A DNA stretch of 64,000 nt from Bacillota bacterium (GTDB lineage Bacteria; Bacillota; Desulfotomaculia; Desulfotomaculales; VENG01). Made by a program: the position numbers and the translations under genes. The stretch is from contig VENG01000020.1 in the NCBI GenBank assembly GCA_009711705.1, forward strand, positions 1 to 64,000, read 5' to 3'. The notes under the pieces are model-generated. The model did no database searches. It worked only from the letters and a program-made list of their open reading frames with translations, and was not told the origin of the DNA. This document shows, in pieces, positions 36,068 through 44,810 of this stretch (positions are counted from its first letter, which is position 1; each line of letters begins with the position of its first letter).

Positions 36068-36337
36068 TTGTTAACCCTTAATGAATATCTTATGAAGGCC
36101 AGTGACCGTTTGCCGGAAGAAGCACTTCGAGTGATGAGGGCTTTAGGTGAAGAAGGCAGTATGAACAAAGAGGGCCTTTCACTTACAGCCAAAGTAAAAA
36201 GGGCTGTATTGGACCACGTTGTCATGCAACTTTACGCGCTGGGGTTGATTGAGGTGGAAACAGAGGGTAAAAGCAAAATATGCAGTCTTACACCTTTGGG
36301 CGATGACTTTTTGCAATTAGTAGCTAAGGCCGGGTAA
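36068..36337 (+). CDS. Small winged-helix-like protein
   Basis: This 89-residue protein has a DNA-binding winged-helix pattern. Helices EEALRVMRALGEEGSMNKEGL and KRAVLDHVVMQLYALGLIEV precede a wing (EVETEGKSKICSLTPLGDDF). It resembles ArsR/MarR-like regulators but lacks a sensor part. The TTG at 36068 has AAGGAG upstream; a GTG at 36059 is less well placed. A terminator overlaps its stop. Targets are unknown; acuA is the next gene. Confidence 0.6.
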   Translation: MLTLNEYLMKASDRLPEEALRVMRALGEEGSMNKEGLSLTAKVKRAVLDHVVMQLYALGLIEVETEGKSKICSLTPLGDDFLQLVAKAG

Positions 36338-36354
36338 ATAACCCGGCTTTTTTC
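36329..36354 (+). terminator. Terminator overlapping a stop codon
   Basis: GCCGGG pairs with CCCGGC around TAAATAA and a run of T follows. The stop codon lies in the loop. Confidence 0.85.
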
Positions 36355-36541
36355 TTGATAAACCAGTTAATGGCTAAACTGGAGACGAAAAACATAATAA
36401 TGTGAAAATTTTTAATATAAAAACTTAACCTTTTTGCATTGCAAACAAATAACTATCATGGCTATAATACCGTAAAAGATAATCCGTGATGGTGAAAAGG
36501 TTTTTTCTTACCGCTTAGCGGTTCAAGGAGGTTGTTGCCGG

Positions 36542-37162
36542 ATGGCACAAAAAATAAGTTATCAGTCACATCTTGGTTTGATCGTGATTGAAGGGCCAGT
36601 CAGTGATAATGAGATTGAGAAGCTAACCATGAATGAAAAATTAACTAACTTTAGACCTCCTAAAAAGCAGCAAAAAGCTTTAATAGAAATCAGCAACTTA
36701 CCTATGGGCATGATATATATTGCCCGCCACGAGGAAGAAATCATTGGTTACATCACCTTTCACGAACCTGACAAATACACCAGATGGTCCAAACACTCTG
36801 GAATCATAGAAATGGGCGGCATAGAGGTAAGCGAAGACTGGCGGCGCTGTAAAATAGGTGAGAGTCTTCTCAAGCTGGGATTCTCTAATCCTGTTCTTGA
36901 TACTTATATTGCTATCACCATGGAGTTTTGCTGGCATTGGGATGTAAACCAAACGGGGTTAAGTGTGTGGGATTACCAAAGGATGCTTACCAGACTGTTT
37001 GGCTGTGTAGGTTTAGAACAGGTACCCACTGATGATCCTGATATATTGGAGCACCCGGCAAATGTGCTTATGGCCAGGTTCGGTAAGGACGTGTCCAAGG
37101 ATAACCGAATGTTATTTGAACAAATGACCTTTGAGAGTAAGATGAAGTCAATGCTTGGATAA
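36542..37162 (+). CDS. acuA: AcuA-like protein acetyltransferase
   Basis: This 206-residue GNAT acetyltransferase is of the AcuA type. In Bacillus AcuA acetylates and inactivates acetyl-CoA synthetase. The core is seen in MGGIEVSEDWRRCKIGESLLKLGF (motif A, near residues 97-120) and in family-specific segments such as WHWDVNQTGLSVWDYQRML. AAGGAGG precedes the ATG by 11 nt. No acuB, acuC or acsA gene is adjacent. With the acetate-type transporter and thiolase genes it fits control of acetate activation, which is an inference. Confidence 0.8.
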   Translation: MAQKISYQSHLGLIVIEGPVSDNEIEKLTMNEKLTNFRPPKKQQKALIEISNLPMGMIYIARHEEEIIGYITFHEPDKYTRWSKHSGIIEMGGIEVSEDWRRCKIGESLLKLGFSNPVLDTYIAITMEFCWHWDVNQTGLSVWDYQRMLTRLFGCVGLEQVPTDDPDILEHPANVLMARFGKDVSKDNRMLFEQMTFESKMKSMLG

Positions 37163-37164
37163 CT

Positions 37165-37202
37165 AAAAGCCCTCCGCAAGCTATGTGCGGAGGGCTTTTT
37201 TA
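37165..37202. terminator. Bidirectional terminator
   Basis: AAAAGCCCTCCGCA pairs with TGCGGAGGGCTTTT between acuA and the convergent ABC transporter operon. Confidence 0.9.
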
Positions 37203-37218
37203 TATAAAACCTTACTTA

Positions 37219-37941
37219 TTATAAAACTTTACTCAAAAATAACTTTGTACGCTCGTGTTGGGCATTTTTAAATACTTGTTCCGGGGTCCCTTCTTCAACA
37301 ATCATTCCTTCGTCCATAAAAATTACCCTGTCCCCCACTTCCCGGGCAAAACCCATTTCGTGGGTAACCACAATCATGGTCATTCCCTCCCGGGCCAAAT
37401 CTTTCATAACGGCCAGCACATCGCCAACCATTTCGGGGTCCAGGGCGGAAGTGCATTCATCAAACAACATTACCTTGGGCTGCATGGCTAACGCCCGGGC
37501 AATGGCTACCCTCTGCTGTTGCCCTCCGGAAAGCTGCTGAGGGTAGGCATGGGCTTTATCATTGAGTCCTACCTTATTTAGCAGTTCCTCTGCCACTTGT
37601 ATGGCCTGCTTTTCATTAAGCTTGCGCACTTTCATGGGTGACATGGTTATATTCTGCAGCGCGGTTTTATTAGGAAACAGATTAAACTGTTGGAAAACCA
37701 TGCCTACTTCCTGCCTCATCTGGTTGATATTTGTGTTAGAGTCCATCAGGTTTACACCTTTAATAAACACATCCCCGGAGGTAGGCTCCTCCAATAAGTT
37801 TATGCACCTAAGAAAAGTACTTTTGCCTGAGCCGCTGGGACCAATCACAACGACTACCTCCTGGGAGGCTATCCGGCAATTAATATTCTTCAAAACTTCC
37901 AAATCACCAAAACGCTTATAGAGATTTTTGACTTCAATCAC
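37219..37941 (-). CDS. Polar amino acid ABC transporter ATPase
   Basis: This 240-residue GlnQ-type ATPase has Walker [10 protein letters not shown] (residues 34-42), signature [10 protein letters not shown], and Walker B in [13 protein letters not shown], where Cys stands in place of the usual Pro. It drives uptake of polar amino acids such as glutamine, through the permease encoded upstream. The GTG start overlaps the permease gene end by 8 nt. Confidence 0.95.
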   Translation of the reverse strand: MIEVKNLYKRFGDLEVLKNINCRIASQEVVVVIGPSGSGKSTFLRCINLLEEPTSGDVFIKGVNLMDSNTNINQMRQEVGMVFQQFNLFPNKTALQNITMSPMKVRKLNEKQAIQVAEELLNKVGLNDKAHAYPQQLSGGQQQRVAIARALAMQPKVMLFDECTSALDPEMVGDVLAVMKDLAREGMTMIVVTHEMGFAREVGDRVIFMDEGMIVEEGTPEQVFKNAQHERTKLFLSKVL

Positions 37942-38629
37942 CGGTCCTAAGCCTCCTTTCCAGGTAATCTACAAAGCGGGAAAAAGTTAGAGTCATAGCA
38001 AGATATATGAAAGCAACTGCCAAATAAATGGCAAATGCCTCGTAGGTTGCCCCCACAATCAACTGGCCCCGCCGGAATAGTTCTTCAAAGCCGATAATAG
38101 AAACGAGCGCAGTATCCTTTAGAAGGGCAATAAATTCATTTCCCAGGGGCGGTATCATTCTTTTAAAGGCCTGGGGTAGAATAATAAAACGCATCGCCTG
38201 GCGAGAAGTCATTCCTAATGACCGCGCAGCCTCCATTTGCCCCTTGTTTATAGATTGAACACCGGCTCGGAAAATTTCTCCGATATATGCACCGCTGTTT
38301 AAGCTGAGCGCAATCAAAACGGCGGCGAACACAGGTATGTTTTTGAAAAAAGGGCTTATCCCCAATGCCGCAACTAAATAGCTTTGTACATCCTTCAATA
38401 TGTCAGGGATACCAAAATATATGATCACCAACTGTACTAAGAGCGGAGTACCGCGGAAAAAGTCAATATAACACGTAGCAAAAAAGGACAAAATTCGTGA
38501 CTTAGACAGGCGGGATAAGCCTGCTGCCAGTCCCAAAACGCATCCTATTGATATTGACAAAAGAGTGATCAGGATGGTCATGCCCGCCCCCATCAAAAGT
38601 ACCGGGAAACTATTAATTACTACTTCCAT
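37934..38629 (-). CDS. Polar amino acid ABC transporter permease
   Basis: This 231-residue permease of the HisM/GlnP family has about five helices. The coupling EAA loop has [25 protein letters not shown] (near residues 136-160). The segment [17 protein letters not shown] is a family signature. AGAGGTG precedes the ATG. Confidence 0.95.
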   Translation of the reverse strand: MEVVINSFPVLLMGAGMTILITLLSISIGCVLGLAAGLSRLSKSRILSFFATCYIDFFRGTPLLVQLVIIYFGIPDILKDVQSYLVAALGISPFFKNIPVFAAVLIALSLNSGAYIGEIFRAGVQSINKGQMEAARSLGMTSRQAMRFIILPQAFKRMIPPLGNEFIALLKDTALVSIIGFEELFRRGQLIVGATYEAFAIYLAVAFIYLAMTLTFSRFVDYLERRLRTGD

Positions 38630-38659
38630 GAGCTCACCTCTACCAGCCGAAACAGGAAA

Positions 38660-38689
38660 ATATGCGTAACACCCAAGTGCTACGCATAT
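38660..38689 (-). terminator. Intercistronic stem-loop
   Basis: ATATGCGTA and TACGCATAT lie between the binding-protein gene and the permease gene, without a good T run. A stem here would favour high expression of the binding protein over the permease and ATPase. Confidence 0.55.
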
Positions 38690-38720
38690 CTATAATTTCG
38701 GTTTTTTGTTATCAGCATTT

Positions 38721-39560
38721 TTATTGTTCTGTCGGCTCTCCCGGCAAATATTCCGCTGGCTCTTCTCCGAACCATTCCTTATAAATTTCATCATATTTGC
38801 CATTTTCCTTTAAAGTTTCCAGGGCACTGTTAACCTTTTCCAGTATCTCCGGCTTGTCCTTCGGTATAGCAATACCGTAATGTTCACTGGTACGCAAATC
38901 CCCTACCAGCTTAACATCGTCATTGCCCCGCTTAATAAAGTAAGCGTTAACGGGAAAATCATTAACAATAGCGTCAATGTTACCGTTTCTCAGAGCCATA
39001 AACGCCTCGTTAATGGTGTTATATTCAGTTACATTAGCGTTGGGCACGGTGTTGGCCTCCATAGCGCCGGTGGTGGAGATTTGGGCACCGATATGTTTGC
39101 CGTCCAGATCTTCAAAACCCTTAATATCTTCATTAGAAGCCGCAACCATTACACTCTGACCGGAACGGTAGTAAGGCACGGAGAAATTAACCTTTTCCTT
39201 ACGCTGGTCAGTAATGGTCATGGCGGAAATGGACATATCAACGCTGGAGCTCTCCAAAGCAGGAACAATACCGTCAAAATTCATGCTGCGAATCTCACAG
39301 TTCCAGTCGTTAACCTCTGCAATAGCCTTAACCAGGTCCATGTCAAATCCTACATAATCGCCTGAATTCGGGTCCTGGAATTCAAAAGGTGCATAAGCTG
39401 TGTCCGAGGCCACCAAAATTGTTTCCTGACTAGCCTGATCTTCCCCGCCCGAAGATTCACCGGCAGCCGGCTCATCCCCGCCACCGCCACAACCGGCGAC
39501 GGCAATTAACGCAAAAATAGAAATTACAATAAGTCCAAACCTTAACCACTTTTTCATCAT
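38721..39560 (-). CDS. Polar amino acid ABC transporter substrate-binding lipoprotein
   Basis: This is a 280-residue family 3 solute-binding protein. Its lipoprotein signal ends ALIAVAGC, so Cys is lipidated and the protein is anchored outside the membrane. A Gly/Glu/Ser-rich linker follows, then the binding domain (YAPFEFQDPNSGDYVGFDMDL). ATG 39560 with GGGGGGT upstream is preferred; the longer frame to 39668 has no ribosome site. First gene of the three-gene operon. Confidence 0.93.
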   Translation of the reverse strand: MMKKWLRFGLIVISIFALIAVAGCGGGGDEPAAGESSGGEDQASQETILVASDTAYAPFEFQDPNSGDYVGFDMDLVKAIAEVNDWNCEIRSMNFDGIVPALESSSVDMSISAMTITDQRKEKVNFSVPYYRSGQSVMVAASNEDIKGFEDLDGKHIGAQISTTGAMEANTVPNANVTEYNTINEAFMALRNGNIDAIVNDFPVNAYFIKRGNDDVKLVGDLRTSEHYGIAIPKDKPEILEKVNSALETLKENGKYDEIYKEWFGEEPAEYLPGEPTEQ

Positions 39561-39780
39561 AATACCCCCCTTGTATAAAAGTTTAGAACTATTAGTGTAC
39601 CTGAATGGTCCTGTTACACCTCCCAGTACCCAATCAAATCCTATAAGACTTTCGTCTAAAACCGTCAAATTCCTGCCTCTTATATATAAAATGTTCGTTA
39701 CAAAGTATTTTTTAACCCCGTTGACAGTTCCCGAAGGCCGTGAGAAAATACCTACATCTTTGAGGAAGGAATCACAAATA

Positions 39781-40677
39781 ATGGATTACTTGCGCATCAG
39801 GCAGATAAAGGCAGATTTTGCCCTTTTGTTTGTCGCTTTTTCTTGGGGCCTTACCTTCGTGGTTATTCAGGATGCCTTGAGCGACATAGGGCCATATTAT
39901 TTTCTAACCCTGCGCTTCTCTTTTGCTCTCTTTTTTCTGGCACTTATTTACTGGAGGCATTTTAAATATATTAATACGAAAACCGTTAAGACAGGCATAT
40001 TTATAGGGCTTATACTCTTCGGGGGATACGCCTTTCAAACCGTGGGTCTAAAGTATACCGGCCCGGCTACCGCCGGTTTTATTACCGGCCTGGCTGTGGT
40101 CCTAGTGCCCATCATATCTGCATTATACTTAAAAAAAATGCCCGGCCCCTTCGTAATCTCCGGTGTGGCATGTGCCGCCCTGGGACTTGCATTTTTAACC
40201 CTAAAAGGCGGCAGCTACAGCCTTAATTATGGCGATGCACTTATCTTTCTCTGCGCGGTATGTTTTGCATCCCATATTATTGCCGTGGGGCGCTACGCCG
40301 GGCATTATGACCCGGTTTTATTGGCCATGCTCCAAATAGGTGTGGTAGCCCTGGTCAGTTTCATAGTAGCCCTTGGTACCGAAAACATGCCCTCGCATTT
40401 TACAAGACAGGTATGGATAGGCTTTATAGTATGCTCTATTCCGGCCACATCCCTGGCGTATCTGATTCAAAACAGCGTGCAAAGGTATACATCGCCCACG
40501 CATACCGCCATAATTTTTACCATGGAGCCTGTTTTTTCCGCCATCACAGCTCACTTGCTGGCACGGGAATTTCTAAACTGGCAGCAGGCGGCCGGGTCCA
40601 TGTTAATCCTCACCGGCATGCTGGTGGCAGAACTTAAAGCTGCCCGTGAAGAAACCAACACCGGTCAACAGGCATAG
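39781..40677 (+). CDS. DMT superfamily (EamA) transporter
   Basis: This 298-residue protein has ten likely membrane helices in two EamA repeats (LLFVAFSWGLTFVVIQDAL at the start; a second after ALIFLCAVCFASHIIAVG). The YxxxGxxY-like and GPATAGFITGLAVVLVPI patterns fit exporters of amino acids or metabolites. ATG 39781 is chosen, with GAGGAAGGA upstream. Its substrate is unknown. The second nested-repeat locus begins directly after the stop. Confidence 0.88.
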   Translation: MDYLRIRQIKADFALLFVAFSWGLTFVVIQDALSDIGPYYFLTLRFSFALFFLALIYWRHFKYINTKTVKTGIFIGLILFGGYAFQTVGLKYTGPATAGFITGLAVVLVPIISALYLKKMPGPFVISGVACAALGLAFLTLKGGSYSLNYGDALIFLCAVCFASHIIAVGRYAGHYDPVLLAMLQIGVVALVSFIVALGTENMPSHFTRQVWIGFIVCSIPATSLAYLIQNSVQRYTSPTHTAIIFTMEPVFSAITAHLLAREFLNWQQAAGSMLILTGMLVAELKAAREETNTGQQA

Positions 40678-40749
40678 CCATCATTTTTGATATGAAAACA
40701 CCTTGGGTATTCCTTTTGGGAAAACATTTGGGGTATTCCTTTAGGGTCG

Positions 40750-41298
40750 TTTTTTTACGAAAATAAACTTTCATTCTAGTTTATGTATATGGTTCATGTG
40801 AGTTTTAACGGGATAAGCGGGGTAAAAGGCTTTGCATGTGAGGCTTTGGGGTAAACAATTTTTTTAGACAGGATTAACAGGATACACAGGATTGTTAAAA
40901 AAATACAAAAATACAATCGAAAGTCTTTATCACCTAAACAGAGCTTATGGACCAGTCCAAAATATTAAAACAAATAATTCAAAAATGTTTTTTAAGACCC
41001 CAAAGCACTACCCTAAAGCATCCTACAAATCCTGTAATCCTGTCAAAGAAAAAAAGACCCATAAGCCAAGACCCAAACAATACTTTTAAGCAAGGAAGCA
41101 AGAGGACTCGTCCGGGACTGCTAAAAAAGTCCAGATTCATGTCATTCTGAATGAAACGAAGTGAAATGAAGAATCTTAAAAGTCGCATAAATACTCAGAT
41201 TCTTCGCTGCACTCAGAATGACAATCTTGTATCTTTGCTGTTTTTTTTACGAAAATAAATTTTCATTCTAGTTTGTGTATATGGTTCATGTGAGTTTT
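40750..41298. repeat. Long direct repeat, copy 2 (about 549 bp)
   Basis: This matches 2794-3341 almost throughout, in the same orientation, including the terminal 57-bp units (40750-40806 and 41241-41298), the ACAGGAT arm at 40867-40893, its inverted partner at 41018-41044, and the GTCATTCTGA/AGATTCTT hairpin. The segment 40687-40750, with TATTCCTTTTGGGAAAACA, is found after copy 1 (3343-3405) but before copy 2, so the modules are in a different order. Confidence 0.9.
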
Positions 41299-41566
41299 GA
41301 CAGGATTAACAGGATTGACAGGATTTTTTGCTTTGTTTATATGCCAATATTATTCCTTTGCCTACAGATTCTTATATTAGAAGCTTTTTTGGGGTTTTAT
41401 TTTTTATAATAATTCTAAAAAATTTGGTTAGATCTATGTCAGCAAGTGACCCTCTTAACACCCCTTCTATATCCCCTATCCTGCAAATCCTGTAATCCTG
41501 TCTAATGTTTTTTGCCTTTTCTTTTTGTTTTTAATCTCTATCCCACGAATCCCGTTGATCCCGTCA
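40807..41566. repeat. Nested inverted-repeat locus between convergent genes, copy 2
   Basis: Outer GGGAT arm at 40807-40823, inverted partner with ATCCC units at 41539-41566. Inner ACAGGAT/ATCCTGT pairs are 40867-40893 with 41018-41044, and 41299-41325 with 41476-41502. The loop of the last pair (41326-41475) has no counterpart in copy 1. The right 90 bp (41470-41566) resemble 3850-3946. The locus fills the gap between the EamA gene and the convergent DUF503 gene. Confidence 0.85.
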
Positions 41567-41592
41567 AATAGAAAAAGGGGTTATTCACCCCT

Positions 41593-41874
41593 TTATAATA
41601 ACTCAGTACTGTAGTCAATCAATTCCACGCCGCCGTGGAATTCGATAAAATGAATTACCGTCGATAATACTTTATGTACATGTGAAGATTCATTACTGAC
41701 TGTGGTGATACCTATGGTTGAAAGCTGCCATGAATCCTGTTTTCCGACCTCGGCGACTGAAATATTATACTTTGACTTCAACCTGTCCAATAAGCTTTTC
41801 AAAACCCTTCTCTTGCCTTTCAACGACGATGCTTCCCCGATCATAATTTCAACCGTTAACACACCTATCACCAA
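41593..41874 (-). CDS. DUF503 / YlxP-like protein
   Basis: This 93-residue protein fits the DUF503 family (MVIGVLTVEIMIGEASSLKGKRRVLKSLLDRLKSKYNISVAEVG in outline). In Firmicutes relatives lie near ribosome-binding factor genes; the role is unknown. The TTG start is 7 nt after GGGGGAGGTG. It is a single-gene unit convergent with the EamA gene across the repeat locus. Confidence 0.88.
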   Translation of the reverse strand: MVIGVLTVEIMIGEASSLKGKRRVLKSLLDRLKSKYNISVAEVGKQDSWQLSTIGITTVSNESSHVHKVLSTVIHFIEFHGGVELIDYSTELL

Positions 41875-42028
41875 TATAAAGCACCTCCCCCTGCTGTCTT
41901 TAAATAAAGCTATGATATAAATTTTTATCTATAGCGGTTAAATTATCCTCTTTTTTTACGACCAACATAAAGAAAGCCTCTATGGATAAAATATATTTGA
42001 ACTCTAACAAAAAAGGGGGAGTTAACAA

Positions 42029-42193
42029 ATGAATAATGGACCGCTGTTAACCGTTCTGGGCACTATTGAATCCGGAACCGGCCTGGCTTTGCGAGAGAGA
42101 AATCCCTATTTGGGATGGGGCCTTACAGGTTTGGGTTTGGCCAAAACAATGTACGGGATACTTGATATGGCCAAGGAACCCCACGAGCGTTAG
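42029..42193 (+). CDS. Small hypothetical protein (54 aa)
   Basis: AAAAGGGGGAG precedes the ATG. The peptide (MNNGPLLTVLGTIESGTG, ending DMAKEPHER) has a Gly- and Leu-rich middle (YLGWGLTGLGLAKTMYGIL) that could lie in or on the membrane. A strong terminator follows 9 nt after the stop. This layout supports a real gene. Family not recognised. Confidence 0.6.
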   Translation: MNNGPLLTVLGTIESGTGLALRERNPYLGWGLTGLGLAKTMYGILDMAKEPHER

Positions 42194-42201
42194 AGTTCGC
42201 A

Positions 42202-42232
42202 GGGGAAGGGATTGCATCCCTTCCCTTTTTTA
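42202..42232 (+). terminator. Rho-independent terminator
   Basis: GGGGAAGGGATG-like arm pairs with CATCCCTTCCC and a T run follows. It ends the small gene and may also face the end of hdrB. Confidence 0.9.
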
Positions 42233-43069
42233 TAAATTTACAACCCGTCCGGGATCAACCAGGTGTTTTCTAAACCACCCCTTAGCTTCATTGAGCCCGA
42301 GAGCCAGACCCATCAATTCCGTAAAATAAAAGCAAGGCATTTGGTTTTCCCCTTTTTCTTGCCTCATCTCTAAATTACTCTGACACATGGGGCACGATGT
42401 TACAATTGCCTCAGCCCCGGCCTCCCGGGCAGCATTTATAATCCTGGACACGATCTCCTCTACTACATTGGTATTGGTTAGGCTCAAGCTGGCGCCGCAG
42501 CATTCAGTTTTATAGGACCACTTCAGCGCTTGAGCACCCAAGGTTTCTGTTAGATCATCAAGCATGGTCGGGTTTTCTACTCTGTCAAAACCCTGCACCT
42601 CGGGGGGGCGTACCATTAAACAACCGTAATAGCAAACGACCTTAAGACCTTCTAATGGTTTTACCACTTTGGAGGCAATAGCCCCCAGGCCTACTTTGCC
42701 AACCATAGCCTCCACCAGGGACATTATCTTAATATTGTCCTGATATTTAAAACCCACGGTTTCCTCTATTTCCTTCCGCGCCGCCTCATCATTACGCATC
42801 ACGTAGTCAGCTTTCCTCAGACGTGCAAAACAAGCAGCACAGGGCACCGTTACATCTACCCCATTTTTTTGGGCCAGGGCTATGTTTCTTGCCGGCAGTG
42901 CGGAAGCCAGCGCATGATTGAGGTTATGTGCTGAGGTAGAGCCACAACAGCTCCAATCCTCTAACTCCAACAACTCCAAATCAAGGGCTGCGCAAACCGA
43001 GCGGGAAGAGAGATCATATTCCTTAGCCGTAGACTCTAGGGAGCAGCCTGGATAATAGGACAGTTTCAT
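42230..43069 (-). CDS. hdrB: Heterodisulfide reductase subunit B (HdrB)
   Basis: This 279-residue protein has two CCG domains that bind the noncubane 4Fe-4S clusters reducing disulfides. The first has PGCSLESTAKEYD, then DWSCCGSTS and CAACFARL. The second has CYYGCLMVRP, TECCGASLS and TSCPMCQSN. Subunit B is the catalytic end of HdrABC, where a heterodisulfide or another thiol substrate is reduced. It is the last gene of the six-gene hdr set, 2 nt after hdrC. Confidence 0.95.
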   Translation of the reverse strand: MKLSYYPGCSLESTAKEYDLSSRSVCAALDLELLELEDWSCCGSTSAHNLNHALASALPARNIALAQKNGVDVTVPCAACFARLRKADYVMRNDEAARKEIEETVGFKYQDNIKIMSLVEAMVGKVGLGAIASKVVKPLEGLKVVCYYGCLMVRPPEVQGFDRVENPTMLDDLTETLGAQALKWSYKTECCGASLSLTNTNVVEEIVSRIINAAREAGAEAIVTSCPMCQSNLEMRQEKGENQMPCFYFTELMGLALGLNEAKGWFRKHLVDPGRVVNL

Positions 43070-43071
43070 TG

Positions 43072-43656
43072 CTACTTACCCCCTTCCCGGGAAATTTCCG
43101 ACCTGGTAAATATGTCTCGGACTTCTTTTTTGTTTTTTATGCCACGCGGGATTAACGGCAGCTTACCTTTTTTAAACATCTGCAATCCAAGGTCTAAATC
43201 CGTAAAAAACTGTCCTGACTTCAACTTATATTTGGCCATCAATTTAGCCTCGTGCACACGTCCCCTGGCCCTTACTTCTTGCAAAAATATACGATGAAAA
43301 GACTCTGTATGTTTGGCCCGGCTAAGATTATTTGCAGTAGACATGACCCGGAGGGCATCCATAACCTCAGAAATCCTGATACCGTTGGGGCAACGAACTC
43401 CACAGGTTTCACACGCGGAACAGAGCCAAATGGCCGAACTTGTCAAAACTCGGTCTTTCAAGCCAAAGCTGATCATACGTAATATTTGATTAGGGTGATA
43501 ATCCATATGATGAGATACGGGACACCCTGTAGCACATTTCTGGCACTGGTAGCAAAGCTCTATCGGCTGCCCACTTTTATCCCTAACCACCGCCGAAAAA
43601 TTAGGGTCAGTCTGCAGGGTTTCTGTACCGGCTAATATTTTCATTTTCCCATTCAT
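43072..43656 (-). CDS. hdrC: Heterodisulfide reductase subunit C (HdrC)
   Basis: This 194-residue protein carries two 4Fe-4S sites (CYQCQKCATGCP near residue 36 and CSACETCGVRCPNG near 79) and passes electrons from HdrA to HdrB. AGGGAGG precedes the ATG. Its place between the FrhB-like gene and hdrB is the standard C-B order. Confidence 0.95.
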   Translation of the reverse strand: MNGKMKILAGTETLQTDPNFSAVVRDKSGQPIELCYQCQKCATGCPVSHHMDYHPNQILRMISFGLKDRVLTSSAIWLCSACETCGVRCPNGIRISEVMDALRVMSTANNLSRAKHTESFHRIFLQEVRARGRVHEAKLMAKYKLKSGQFFTDLDLGLQMFKKGKLPLIPRGIKNKKEVRDIFTRSEISREGGK

Positions 43657-43669
43657 CTCCCTAACCTCC

Positions 43670-44788
43670 CTAGCGCGGTTCTAATTCATTTTCTTGATAC
43701 GTGGTCTGGGGCAACGGCTCATCCAGGTTACAACCAGGAACATAGGAAAAAATATCTTGAACTTTTTTGCCTGCCGTTCCAAATAACAGAGTTAAGGGCA
43801 GATTATTGGGACAGGCACTTTCACATTGCCCACAGCCAACGCAACTTAACCCCATATGGTTTACCCTTGTAATATGGAACAAAAAGGTATCCGTTGGCAT
43901 TTCAATAACACTCTTTTGCTCTGCCCATTTCAGATAGTCTACGGGCTCGTGTTTAAATACAGGTGATACAAACACACATTCCTGGCAAAAACATATGGGG
44001 CAGGCACGGCGGCAGTTATAACAGCCCAAACAGCCGGCCAACTCATCTGCCATACCTGACATTGTTGCAGTACGCGATGCAAATTCGTCAAATTTCTTGG
44101 ATTTATATGCTTCTCTTTCTTCTCGGATGCGGTTTATTGTATCTGTTCTGCTGCTGTCGTCGCCGCGATCCTTAAGGCCAAGACCATTTATTTTATCGGC
44201 TATCTGCTCTTCAGCCTCAACAACCAGGTGTTCAGCCGGGTTTACACCTGCCCAGCCAATGGATATTTGGGCATGCTCTGTGGTAATGTGTCCGCACATG
44301 GTACACGAAGAACGGACATCTTTGCCCTCCACAGCAGTTTCACCACCGGCGGCAGAATTCAGCCAGGATTCCAATTGCCATTTACCGTCCAATACAAATT
44401 GCCGGTATACCAAAGGATCAAAGGTACCTAAACAATCCATCCCTATGATCACCAGATTATCCAATTGAGCTTGCTGTAATTTTACCAATTCAACCAGCGC
44501 CCTAGCTTCACATGACCGTAAAACAACGCCTATCTTTTCTCCCGGGTCCGCCGCGGTTAAATTGGAAACAATTTTGGCAGCGTTAGTCATAGCCACGGGT
44601 GCTAAAGGATTAATGCCTTTTAAGCCCTCAGTTTTTTTAACCAGCGTCATTACCACAGCGGTTTTTGATTTTACCTCCTGAGGCACAAGCAGAGCGTCAA
44701 TCACGCCGTTCTCCATTAGTCCCTGGAAAAAGGAGATTAAGGCTTCGTTAATATTTTGTGTCCCTGTCTCCAGTGTAAAGTTTTTCAT
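43670..44788 (-). CDS. FrhB/FdhB-like Fe-S oxidoreductase subunit
   Basis: This 372-residue protein is of the coenzyme F420-hydrogenase/dehydrogenase beta family (Fe-S and flavin). It has GVVLRSCEARALVELVKL in the FrhB part and two Fe-S motifs: CLGCYNCRRACPICFCQEC (near residue 254) and CVGCGQCESACPNN (near 320). Such subunits link NAD(P)H, F420 or formate electrons to an Hdr complex. Peptococcaceae mostly lack F420, so a flavin or nicotinamide role is more likely; this is inferred. AGGAGGTG precedes the ATG, after mvhD. Confidence 0.8.
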   Translation of the reverse strand: MKNFTLETGTQNINEALISFFQGLMENGVIDALLVPQEVKSKTAVVMTLVKKTEGLKGINPLAPVAMTNAAKIVSNLTAADPGEKIGVVLRSCEARALVELVKLQQAQLDNLVIIGMDCLGTFDPLVYRQFVLDGKWQLESWLNSAAGGETAVEGKDVRSSCTMCGHITTEHAQISIGWAGVNPAEHLVVEAEEQIADKINGLGLKDRGDDSSRTDTINRIREEREAYKSKKFDEFASRTATMSGMADELAGCLGCYNCRRACPICFCQECVFVSPVFKHEPVDYLKWAEQKSVIEMPTDTFLFHITRVNHMGLSCVGCGQCESACPNNLPLTLLFGTAGKKVQDIFSYVPGCNLDEPLPQTTYQENELEPR

Positions 44789-44810
44789 GGGGAACCCTAC
44801 ACCTCCTCAG

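Noticed and set aside
44097..44468. Rightward frame of 123 residues inside the FrhB-like gene
   Set aside because: It is a shadow on the opposite strand of a clearly coding gene; the same holds for the many other long antisense frames in the hdr genes.
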